From: Candidatus Latescibacterota bacterium
Lineage (GTDB): Bacteria; Latescibacterota; UBA2968; UBA8231
Direction of reading: 5' to 3'
Length of the DNA: 51,290 nucleotides
Assembly (NCBI GenBank): GCA_022819745.1
Contig: JAJEGS010000031.1
Span: forward strand, 1 to 51,290
Positions 43,436-51,094 of the stretch are shown here, piece after piece. The notes beneath the pieces were generated by a model. The model had not been told where the DNA came from. It made no database searches and was given only the letters and a program-made list of their open reading frames with translations. A program made the position numbers and the translations under genes. Positions within the stretch are counted from its first letter, which is position 1; every line of letters starts with the position of its first letter.

Positions 43436-44239
43436 ATGGGACAAGCAATGACGGAGCGCGAGATCGAGACCATCGTCCGGGAGGTCACAGACGAGGAGGT
43501 GGCCTTCTACCACGAATACGGCTGGGTTATGATGCCACGGCTCGTTGCGCCGGAGTTCGCCGCACAGCTTTTGCGCGTCGGACGGGAGTGGGTCGATCGC
43601 AACGCCCAAGAGGTTGGCCACGGCAATCCACGCGCCGGCCTAGCGCGGAATCAAGAGACCGAGCCGTTTCGCTCATTCATGTTCAGCGAGCGCATGGCGC
43701 AAAACGCGACGCGTCTCGTGAACAGGAAGCGGTTCAAGGGCGTGGACGTTCCGCTCCGCTACCGCGTGGATATTCTCCTAAACAAGCCCCCCGGAGCAAC
43801 CGGGTCCACCTATCACCAGGACTCGTCCGAGCACGGCTCCGACCGGGTCGGCGAGCTCCAGTTCTGGCTGGCGCTGGCGGAAGTCACACCCGATATGGGG
43901 GCCATGCGATTCGTCAGTCGCTCCCATCGCGAAGGACCGCTCGGTTCGGTGTTCAAGGACGACCAAGGCGACCTGCTCAAGCAGTTCCCGAATTTGACGT
44001 CCGTGCTGGAGCTCTCGCCGCCCTTCCACTACCAGCCGGGCGACTGCACCGTGCACCACGGATACACCGTCCACGGCGGCCCGGACAACACCACCGACAA
44101 GCCGCGCTGGTCCTACCTCTTCTCGTACAGCCCCGCCGACACCCGCTACTGGAACGGCAGCGCCGCCAACTGGGGCAGTGAGCGGAAGCGCCTGAATGAC
44201 TCGGACAATCCCATAGTGCCCGCCGAGGCCGGACCGTGA
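43436..44239 (+). CDS. Phytanoyl-CoA dioxygenase (PhyH) family protein
   Basis: 267 residues. Iron ligands His-x-Asp in STYHQDSSEHGSD and the distal His in YTVHGGPDNTTDKPRWS, whose Arg is a likely 2-oxoglutarate ligand. VAFYHEYGWVMMPRL is the typical N-terminal PhyH segment. It differs from the PhyH protein at 14.8 kb and is not a recent duplicate. AGGAG lies 8 bases before the ATG. It overlaps the SDR gene by 4 bases (GTGA), so the two proteins are probably made together, suggesting hydroxylation followed by dehydrogenation of the same compound. Confidence 0.83.
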   Translation: MGQAMTEREIETIVREVTDEEVAFYHEYGWVMMPRLVAPEFAAQLLRVGREWVDRNAQEVGHGNPRAGLARNQETEPFRSFMFSERMAQNATRLVNRKRFKGVDVPLRYRVDILLNKPPGATGSTYHQDSSEHGSDRVGELQFWLALAEVTPDMGAMRFVSRSHREGPLGSVFKDDQGDLLKQFPNLTSVLELSPPFHYQPGDCTVHHGYTVHGGPDNTTDKPRWSYLFSYSPADTRYWNGSAANWGSERKRLNDSDNPIVPAEAGP

Positions 44240-44961
44240 ACCTCGAAGGACACGTCGCAGTCGTCACCGGAGCCAGCCGTGGCGTTGGACGGGCAATCGC
44301 AGATGCGCTGGAGGCGCGTGGCCTCTCCGTCGCAACCGTCGCGCGCCGCTCGGCGCAATTCACCGCGGATGTCTCAAACCCGGCCGATGTTGACCGCCTC
44401 AAAACCGCAGTCGAAGCCGAGCTCGGCCGGCCCACCGTTCTCGTCAATGCCGCCGGGGTCTTCGGCCCAATCGCCCTCGTAAAAGACAGCGACCCCGAAG
44501 AATGGGTCGAAACGCTCAGGATTAATGCGGTGGGTCCCTATCTCGTATCTCGCGCGTTCCTAAGCGGAATGTTGGACGCAGGATGGGGCCGGATCGTGAA
44601 CCTTTCATCTGCGGCGTCGCTGCACACACCCGGGCGGCTAAACAGCGCCTATGGCACGGCAAAGGTCGCTCTCAACCAGTTCACCCGTCACCTTGCCGCC
44701 GAGATAGAGGGGACCGGCGTCACCGCGAACGTCATCCACCCCGGCGACGTCAAGACCGCGATGTGGGAAGATATCCGCGACAAGATGGACACCGTGAGCG
44801 AGCGCGGCTACCACGACTGGGTGGCGTGGGTGGAGCAAACGGGTGGGGATCCGCCGGAAAAGGCGGCCAAGCTCGTGATCGACATCATCGAGAGCAACGT
44901 CAACGGGCGCTTTCTCTGGATCGACGATCCACTGCAGACCCCGATCCCAAGTTGGGATTAG
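44236..44961 (+). CDS. Short-chain dehydrogenase/reductase
   Basis: 241 residues from a GTG at 44236 overlapping the PhyH stop. TGASRGVGRAIAD cofactor motif, VLVNAAGVFG, the catalytic Ser in VNLSSAASL and Tyr/Lys in SAYGTAKVALNQF. The C-terminal segment ends in a family-typical region (NGRFLWIDDPLQTP). It would oxidise or reduce an alcohol or ketone with NAD(P); coupled to the PhyH dioxygenase, it may process the hydroxylated product. The last gene of the plus-strand unit; it converges with GH32 over 39 bases with no visible terminator. Confidence 0.85.
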   Translation: MNLEGHVAVVTGASRGVGRAIADALEARGLSVATVARRSAQFTADVSNPADVDRLKTAVEAELGRPTVLVNAAGVFGPIALVKDSDPEEWVETLRINAVGPYLVSRAFLSGMLDAGWGRIVNLSSAASLHTPGRLNSAYGTAKVALNQFTRHLAAEIEGTGVTANVIHPGDVKTAMWEDIRDKMDTVSERGYHDWVAWVEQTGGDPPEKAAKLVIDIIESNVNGRFLWIDDPLQTPIPSWD

Positions 44962-45000
44962 GTAGCGAAGTCAGAACGACGCAGCAGGCAATGCCCAAGG

Positions 45001-46629
45001 TCATTGATCCGTTGGGCTATAGATACTCTTCATCTCCCAAGCATCCAAAACAACCAAGCGCACATCCCGGCCCACCGCCCGCAGTGCCACGCCGACACTA
45101 TCCTCGCGGCCAGGATACACCCGGACAGCGAGGCATTGTCTGTTGTTGACAAAGACTTCGACGATGCTTTTGTCGATGAACACCCGCATCTTGAGATTCT
45201 CCTCCGGCGCTAGGAACACCGGAGCAATCTCTGGAGGCCGCGATCGCGCCTGAGGTTGTATCGAGGCATGGGAAGAATCAAGGGCGACTAGGCTGTAGGT
45301 GCCCTCACTATTGGGCGGCGTAGAGACCTCATTACCGGGCACAAGGGGCCTGACGCTGCGGTCCCGATAAAAGGCAATCCGGGTGTACTCCTGCTGATCC
45401 GGTGAGCGCAAAACATCCAACTCGATCAGGGGCGCACCGTTAGTCTCGACCTCGAGGCTCAGCTCGATAGCATTGCCGGCGAGTTGGTCGAAAACGGTTT
45501 CGCTATTGCCCTTGATGGTGCAGTCGGCGATCTGAGTATGGCGACCGCGCAGCGATTCGATATCCCCGGCCGGTTCAATCTGTACCTCGCCGCTAGCGTT
45601 CAAGCTTAGGCGTCGAGGCAAACTCATAAGCTGCTGTCCTTCCCAACAGCCAAAATGACGGACCTGGCGTTCCTCTTGGCTCCAACCCAGACTCGGCATC
45701 CCCCAATTGACATTAAAGATCGCAATCAATCCCCCCTTGCCGTCGGGGGTGGCCGATGGTGCGTGTATCCCCCCGGGCCAAGAGGCACCAAAGTTGAAAT
45801 GGCCGTAATCGCGGGCGATCAATTTGTCGCGCGCTTGGTCGTAATCGCCAATCAGGTACTGACCCCCGTTGCGATGGCTGTAGTACAGCAGCATGTGTTT
45901 GTCACCGATGGGCCAAAAATACGGACAGGCCCCGTCGTCACCGTTGGTGCTAAACAGATCGTCTTCGACAAAAGGGTGCAGGTATTCCCAAGTTTCGAGA
46001 TCCTCCGAGCGAAAGAGAAAATTCGCCCGGCGCTGCAAGCCCCTCGGGCCAGTAGGCAGTGTGCCCCCTGAAAGCGAGTAGTAAGCTCCGTCCTTTTTCC
46101 AAATGCACGGATCGTAAACCCGGTAGGATTGACTGGGCTCGTTGGCCTTGGGCTCGGGGATACCCCCGGGCACTTTTTGCCAATTCAACAACAGGGGATC
46201 GCGGCTGATGGCGCTCACATTGCCTAGTTGGTGGCCGTAATAGTGGACTATGACCCGATCCCCATCGACCAGCGACGCACCAGACCAGCAACCGTGTTCG
46301 GGATGGGGGTAAATGGCGTAGGGCAAATCGCGCCAGTGGATCAAGTCATCGCTGACTGCGTGAGCCCAGTGCGGCCGCGGATCTTCAGGGGGAAAGGCCT
46401 GGTAGAACAGGTGCCAGCGCCCCTGCCAAAAACACAGTCCGTTGGGATCGTTTAAGCGGCCATCCGGGTTGCAAAAATGGTATATGGGACGCACTGGGTC
46501 GCTGACCTTAGCCTGCCTAGTAGCCCTAAAGCGCTGCAGGAGCGGGTTTGTTCGCAGTTGGGCTTCCTGCTCGGCGAGAGTATCGCCAAAGCTGTATTGG
46601 GCGACGCCCGAGGTGTGATCAGGTTGCAT
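45001..46629 (-). CDS. GH32-family-like protein (sucrose/fructan hydrolase fold) with altered acid/base motif
   Basis: 542 residues. The five-bladed propeller begins HFCNPDGRLNDPNGLCFWQG, with nucleophile Asp61 in the NDPNG motif. The 'RDP' motif reads RVYDPCIW with Asp173. The third motif, normally Glu-Cys-Pro, reads GACPYFWPIG with Ala234 where the acid/base Glu is expected. The C-terminal beta-sandwich (about 390-540) with IDKSIVEVFVNNRQC is intact and typical of GH32. There is no signal peptide, so it is cytosolic. It could be a hydrolase using another acid, a transglycosylase, or a non-catalytic sugar-binding homologue. Confidence 0.78.
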   Translation of the reverse strand: MQPDHTSGVAQYSFGDTLAEQEAQLRTNPLLQRFRATRQAKVSDPVRPIYHFCNPDGRLNDPNGLCFWQGRWHLFYQAFPPEDPRPHWAHAVSDDLIHWRDLPYAIYPHPEHGCWSGASLVDGDRVIVHYYGHQLGNVSAISRDPLLLNWQKVPGGIPEPKANEPSQSYRVYDPCIWKKDGAYYSLSGGTLPTGPRGLQRRANFLFRSEDLETWEYLHPFVEDDLFSTNGDDGACPYFWPIGDKHMLLYYSHRNGGQYLIGDYDQARDKLIARDYGHFNFGASWPGGIHAPSATPDGKGGLIAIFNVNWGMPSLGWSQEERQVRHFGCWEGQQLMSLPRRLSLNASGEVQIEPAGDIESLRGRHTQIADCTIKGNSETVFDQLAGNAIELSLEVETNGAPLIELDVLRSPDQQEYTRIAFYRDRSVRPLVPGNEVSTPPNSEGTYSLVALDSSHASIQPQARSRPPEIAPVFLAPEENLKMRVFIDKSIVEVFVNNRQCLAVRVYPGREDSVGVALRAVGRDVRLVVLDAWEMKSIYSPTDQ

Positions 46630-46706
46630 ATAGTCAGACTCTCTTGGTTAGGTATAGGTAAAATGCGAGAATCATCAGCCTGAGAAAGGAGCAGCCCCCA
46701 GTCTGT

Positions 46707-47021
46707 TCACGAGATCTCTTGGAGGAATGCGAGCACGTCCCCTACTACATCGGCTTGAATGTCGTCGTCAGTGCCGTTCGTCAAGAAGTTTGCTACTCTT
46801 CTAGGGCCAAGTCCATCGTGCGTCGCGAAGTCCTGCCGGATGATGGCGACCGCTTTTTTGACGTGGGGATCCGCCAAAAATGGCCGGAGACACTCCGACG
46901 CATTTCTGACCCCTATTCCACTAAGTACATAGGCGAAATCGTAGGCATCCTTGTTCGCTCCGCGGTTCCTGAATGCCAAATCTCCGCTGTATCCTTCGAA
47001 AGTCGCTGGCTTACCAAGCAT
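46707..47021 (-). pseudogene. AbiEii-like toxin, C-terminal remnant
   Basis: 104 residues. The segment ANKDAYDFAYVLSGIGV resembles the 'KDAYD' motif in the C-terminal half of AbiEii/AbiGii-type nucleotidyltransferases, followed by a region I associate with the same C-termini (RPFLADPHVKKAVAIIRQDF, GPRRVANFL). The nucleotidyltransferase domain (GS(x)nDxD-type signature, usually about 180-200 residues) is missing. The ATG overlaps the antitoxin stop by 11 bases; the frame stays open for only a short distance upstream. This fits an in-frame deletion of the toxin's catalytic half. Alternatively it is a genuine small partner protein. Family assignment is from memory of motif patterns. Confidence 0.45.
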
Positions 47022-48081
47022 CGTCGCCCCGTGGCAGGAACTGGCTGCGGATCTCGTCGGCCGCTTCTTGCGCCCGTTCGGGATGGGCCTTTAAGTCGAG
47101 GTAGGCTTGAACAGGATGAACACAGCGTATGCCCTCCACCTCGTCGGCACCGTGAAAGACGCCGGCGTCGTTGGGCACGACGAGCCAAGTATTGGCCCCC
47201 CTCGCCTCCTCGCGAAAACCGAGCGCCCTCGTAAGCTCCGTTGACGGCATCTCTTCAAGATATACGGTAGAGAGACGAAAGCTCGTGTACCGCGTCCATG
47301 CCCACGCGGCGGCTAAACCCGTCACGGCGTAAGGTACGGTGTCCCCGGTCAATGTCCTTGCGATTTCGCGTGTGAGGCTGTCGCCGGATGTGGCCGCGAT
47401 GTGGCCAGATATTAGCAGCCTGTGTCTATCAAAGCGATACTCCTCATGCCAAGCGTCGAGCAGCCTGTTCGCATCTCCGATCGCAATGCCGCATGCTCGA
47501 CGGACCACGAGTTCGCTTTCAGCCAGCTTTCTGATAACCCTGCTCACGTATCCCTCGTCTAAGCCGGTGGCAACCGCGAGGTCGCGTTGACGAGCAGCCT
47601 CGGTAGGGTGCATCAGTAGCCAGCGAGCGATCCGCGATCCCTTCGGGCCGAACGCACTTTCGACCCGCCCAGGGCGGCGGTAGCGGTTGGCGTGCCCAAG
47701 CACCTCGACATAGAGACCGGGAGCGACGATGCTCGCGTTGCCAGATAGGTCCAGCCATCCTACACCGTATTGCTCGCAGTGCGCTTGGCCCGCCTCTCCC
47801 ATATAGGGAACGGCCACGAGAGGAATCACCGAGCAGGGCAAGTCGCTAGTCGCCCGCTTTAATTGCTGGACCGCATGGGCCACAGGCCCGAGAGCACCGG
47901 AATCCTTCCATTCCAATGCAAAGAAATACCGTCCCGCTGTGACGACAGAATCGAAGAGGAACGAGCTTCCCCGGCAGTTTGCATCGTACCGTATAGAGCT
48001 TTCCTTCCCCCATTTTTGGAGGATCTCGGCTAGCCTCTCCGATGCTTGGCGGATGGCCTGATCTTGAAATTGCCGTTGCAT
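47011..48081 (-). CDS. AbiEi-like type IV antitoxin / transcriptional regulator
   Basis: 356 residues. A winged-helix region at about 165-200 (RQRDLAVATGLDEGYVSRVIRKL) and a C-terminal region with VHPVQAYLDLKAHPERAQEAADEIR, seen in AbiEi-type antitoxins. Proteins of this class bind inverted repeats in their own promoter and counteract a nucleotidyltransferase toxin. A 12-bp inverted repeat lies just upstream. Here the partner toxin is truncated (next gene). The residue range 1-140 resembles an endonuclease-like or DUF-type domain (FALEWKDSGALGP), which I cannot assign. No ribosome-binding site is present; the transcript is probably leaderless. Confidence 0.6.
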   Translation of the reverse strand: MQRQFQDQAIRQASERLAEILQKWGKESSIRYDANCRGSSFLFDSVVTAGRYFFALEWKDSGALGPVAHAVQQLKRATSDLPCSVIPLVAVPYMGEAGQAHCEQYGVGWLDLSGNASIVAPGLYVEVLGHANRYRRPGRVESAFGPKGSRIARWLLMHPTEAARQRDLAVATGLDEGYVSRVIRKLAESELVVRRACGIAIGDANRLLDAWHEEYRFDRHRLLISGHIAATSGDSLTREIARTLTGDTVPYAVTGLAAAWAWTRYTSFRLSTVYLEEMPSTELTRALGFREEARGANTWLVVPNDAGVFHGADEVEGIRCVHPVQAYLDLKAHPERAQEAADEIRSQFLPRGDDAW

Positions 48082-48083
48082 AC

Positions 48084-48135
48084 TTGTCTATATAACGTAT
48101 ATTGCTCGGATGTGCAACTTCCCTTATATAGACAA
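48084..48135. promoter_or_regulatory. 12-bp inverted repeat flanking the antitoxin promoter
   Basis: TTGTCTATATAA (48084-48095) and its exact complement TTATATAGACAA (48124-48135) are 28 bases apart and bracket the promoter. Paired operator repeats are the known autoregulation arrangement for AbiE systems. The left repeat covers the -10 box. Confidence 0.6.
48089..48117 (-). promoter_or_regulatory. Promoter of the antitoxin gene
   Basis: On the minus strand, TTGCAC (48117-48112), a 17-base spacer and TATATA (48094-48089). The start is predicted at about 48082, one base before the ATG at 48081, which would make the mRNA leaderless. Confidence 0.5.
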
Positions 48136-48243
48136 TTCGGAAAACTCGACAAAAGGAATATGCCTAGTGGTTCTATCCTGTGTATTCTCGCCACTAAGAG
48201 GGCCGTGCCAACACTCCCCCAATCGCCCTGAACGCGCAAAAAA

Positions 48244-49449
48244 ATGACCTACCCACCCCTCTACCTGCGCCCCAACAGCGAGCGCACCTTGCGCAACGGC
48301 CACCCTTGGGTCTTCTCCGGCGCAGTCGAACGCCCCCCCCGCGACGCTGATACCGGCGACATCGTCGATGTCTTTGACGCACATGAGCGCTTCGTCTGTC
48401 GCGGCTTCTACAATCGGCGCTCGCTGATCCGCGTGCGCAGTCTCACCCAAGACCCCAGCCGCCCCATCGACGCGGCCTTTTTCAAAGAGCGCATCGCCCA
48501 AGCCATCGCCCTCCGCCGCAGCACCGACCTAGCCGTCCACACCAACGCCATGCGCCTAATCCACGGCGAAAGCGACGGCCTGCCCGGCCTAATCGCCGAC
48601 GACTACGCCGGCTACCTAGTGGTGCAATTCCACACCGCCGGCATGGAAAAGCAACGCTCCACCATCCTCGACGCGCTCCAATCCCTGCTCGCCCCCCGCA
48701 GCCTGTACGAACGCAGCGATGTGGGCACCCGCCGCGCCGAGGGGCTAGACGACCGTCCCACCGGCCTGCTAGCCGGCGAACCACCGCCCGAGTTCGTCGA
48801 AATCGAAGAACACGGCACGCGCCTCTACGCCGACCTCTATCGCGGCCAGAAGACCGGCTTTTTCCTCGATCAGCGCGCCAACCGCTTCTATCTCCAGCAG
48901 CTAGCCCACGGCCAGCGCGTGCTCAACCTCTTCTCCTATTCGAGCGGCTTTTCTGCCCACGCCCTCAAAGGCGGCGCATACCGCACCCTCGACGTCGATA
49001 TATCGCCCCAAGTCGTGCCCGCCGCCCACCGCACCCTCGCCGCCAACCGCCCCCAAGGCTCCCACTCCGACCTGTTGATCACCGATGTCTTTCCCTTCGT
49101 GGACGAGCTAGCCAACCGCGGTCCCCGCTATGACATCGTCGTCTGCGACCCACCCTCGCTGATGCGCAAACGCAGCCAGTACAAACAGGCCATGGGCGTC
49201 TATACCAAACTCAATCGCAACGCCTTCCGCCTCATAGCCGACGGCGGGCTGCTGGTGACCGCCTCGTGCTCGTCGCGAATTTCCCAAGAGGACTTTTTCC
49301 AAATCGTCCGCCGCGCCGCCGCTGGCGCTCGCGTCCGCACTCGCATCCTCGCCTACAACCTGCACCCAGCCGACCATCCGATAGATCCAGCCTTCCCCGA
49401 CGGACGCTACCTCAAGTGCATCTTCGCCCGCGTCTCTCGCCCTTCTTGA
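48244..49449 (+). CDS. rlmI: RlmI-like 23S rRNA (cytosine-5-)-methyltransferase
   Basis: 401 residues. N-terminal PUA-type RNA-binding domain (about 1-75, SERTLRNGHPWVFSGAV), then an EEHI-type segment and a SAM-dependent Rossmann domain (YRGQKTGFFLDQRANR, LNLFSYSSGFSAHAL, DIVVCDPPSLMRKRSQY as the motif IV DPP). In E. coli RlmI methylates C1962 of 23S rRNA. Catalytic Cys in VTASCSSRISQEDF. The ATG follows a run of A residues with no obvious ribosome-binding site. Confidence 0.9.
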   Translation: MTYPPLYLRPNSERTLRNGHPWVFSGAVERPPRDADTGDIVDVFDAHERFVCRGFYNRRSLIRVRSLTQDPSRPIDAAFFKERIAQAIALRRSTDLAVHTNAMRLIHGESDGLPGLIADDYAGYLVVQFHTAGMEKQRSTILDALQSLLAPRSLYERSDVGTRRAEGLDDRPTGLLAGEPPPEFVEIEEHGTRLYADLYRGQKTGFFLDQRANRFYLQQLAHGQRVLNLFSYSSGFSAHALKGGAYRTLDVDISPQVVPAAHRTLAANRPQGSHSDLLITDVFPFVDELANRGPRYDIVVCDPPSLMRKRSQYKQAMGVYTKLNRNAFRLIADGGLLVTASCSSRISQEDFFQIVRRAAAGARVRTRILAYNLHPADHPIDPAFPDGRYLKCIFARVSRPS

Positions 49450-49539
49450 TGCTGCCGGGGAGTCGGCACAACTTTAGAACTGAAGTGATCCAAGCCGACT
49501 GCGAAAGCGTATATTCCAATGGATGAATTGAGTTAGACC

Positions 49540-50988
49540 GTGCTCCTGCTCCTTTTGCTCGCTTGGGGCTGCGCCCGCGACGACCCACTCCTAGTCGAGG
49601 GCCGGCAACACTTCCACAATCGAGACTACCAAGCCGCGATTGTGGTCTTGCAGCGAGCTGTACAACGCCCATCCCCCTCGCAAGTCGCCTATCGTTATCT
49701 AGGACGTTGCTACCTCCAAGTCGGACAGTACGAGCAAGCGCAGGAAACAGCACGTGCCGGGCTAGCCCTCGCCCCCAACGACCCCGAACTCTACGACCTA
49801 CTCGGCGCTATTGAAATGACCTGCGCATTCGCCGAGGCCCGCTACAGTGATACCGATGCCGCCCTGCGGGCCTTCCAACGGGCCATCGAACTCGACTCGC
49901 AACGCGCCACCACCCACTACAACCTCGGCCTCGTGTATAGCTACCGCGACAGCGCCCACCTCGCCGAGCGCGCGTATCTATCCGCCTTGCAGGTAGATTC
50001 CACGCTCGCGCCAGCCCACAAGAAGTTGGGCCTGTATTACCGACGACAAGGAGCCTTAGACCAAGCCCTAAGCCATCTGCAACGCGCCGTGCAGTACGCG
50101 CCCAAAGATGCCGAAGCACATTTCCACCGCGGCTTACTACTCCGCGCTCAAGGGCACTACGACCAAGCCGTCGAAGCCCTAGAGCGAGCCGCCGAACTCA
50201 ACCCTTATTCTCCGCAAGTCCACTTCAATTTGTCGCAACTCTACTTGCGCACCGGGCAGCGCGAACAAGGAGAAAAGGCCCTAGCACGCTCGGAAATCCT
50301 CCGCCAGCACCACCGGGGCATCGGCTCGGAGCAATCCCCGCCTGCTAGGAGCGCAGTGACTGTCGGCTCGGCCACGGCCCGCTACAATCTCGCCCTCAAC
50401 CTCGCCCTGCAAGGCCAGTACGATCAGGCCATCCTCGAATATCAAAACGCCCTCGCCATCAACCCCAAGCTAAAAGACGCCCACAGCAGCCTCGGCGTCC
50501 TCTTCACCTATCAGGGCGATTTGGTCGCCGCGGCCGAGAGTTTTCGCCAAGCTCTCGATCTCGACGAAGAAGATCCGCTCAGTCACACTCGGCTGGGGAT
50601 GACTCTCCTCAAACAGCAACGCTATGCGGAGGCGCGGGCCAGCCTGCTGCGCGCGGCTGCACTCGACTCTAGCCTGCACGAGGCCGCCTACGGACTCGGC
50701 TTGGCCGCGGTCCGCACGGGCGATTTGACCGGGGCCGTCGCCCACTTTGCTGAGGCCGCCCGACTCAACCCTATGAGCGCCGCCGCACAGTTGAACCTCG
50801 GGGTGGCATACGCGAAATTGGCCCAATTCGACGAGGCCGCCCGCGCCTATGCCCGCGCCGTCGAGTTGGATCCTGCCAATGACCGCGCCCATCTCTACCT
50901 CAGCGACGCCTACCAGCAATTGGGGAACCTGCAAAAGAGCCAAGCGCACCGCGAAAAAGCGCGTCAGCTAACACATGAGATTCCGTAG
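49540..50988 (+). CDS. TPR-repeat lipoprotein
   Basis: 482 residues. Starts with GTG because an in-frame stop lies two codons upstream. The N-terminus LLLLLLAWGC (Cys11) is a lipobox-like sequence with an unusually short signal that lacks the basic residues of a normal n-region. About nine or ten tetratricopeptide repeats fill the rest (for example AYRYLGRCYLQVGQYEQAQ, ATTHYNLGLVYSY, AHSSLGVLFTYQGDLVAAA). TPR lipoproteins act as periplasmic scaffolds. The converging ASPIC/UnbV gene next to it is a common companion. The 3' end is folded into a 14-bp hairpin. Confidence 0.85.
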   Translation: MLLLLLLAWGCARDDPLLVEGRQHFHNRDYQAAIVVLQRAVQRPSPSQVAYRYLGRCYLQVGQYEQAQETARAGLALAPNDPELYDLLGAIEMTCAFAEARYSDTDAALRAFQRAIELDSQRATTHYNLGLVYSYRDSAHLAERAYLSALQVDSTLAPAHKKLGLYYRRQGALDQALSHLQRAVQYAPKDAEAHFHRGLLLRAQGHYDQAVEALERAAELNPYSPQVHFNLSQLYLRTGQREQGEKALARSEILRQHHRGIGSEQSPPARSAVTVGSATARYNLALNLALQGQYDQAILEYQNALAINPKLKDAHSSLGVLFTYQGDLVAAAESFRQALDLDEEDPLSHTRLGMTLLKQQRYAEARASLLRAAALDSSLHEAAYGLGLAAVRTGDLTGAVAHFAEAARLNPMSAAAQLNLGVAYAKLAQFDEAARAYARAVELDPANDRAHLYLSDAYQQLGNLQKSQAHREKARQLTHEIP

Positions 50989-51002
50989 TCTCATGTGTTA
51001 GC
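50967..51002. terminator. Perfect 14-bp hairpin over the TPR stop codon
   Basis: GCTAACACATGAGA (50967-50980), an 8-base loop containing the TAG stop (50986-50988), and TCTCATGTGTTAGC (50989-51002). The stem therefore includes the last codons of the TPR gene. It separates it from the convergent ASPIC/UnbV gene. No T-tract follows. Confidence 0.65.
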
Positions 51003-51094
51003 CTGCTGCCTCGCGGCGGCCTTCCCGTTTCTCATCCCCTCACCGCAGAGACCAACCGCGGCCAACAGCAACGTCAGAGACTCGTCTCTATCGT

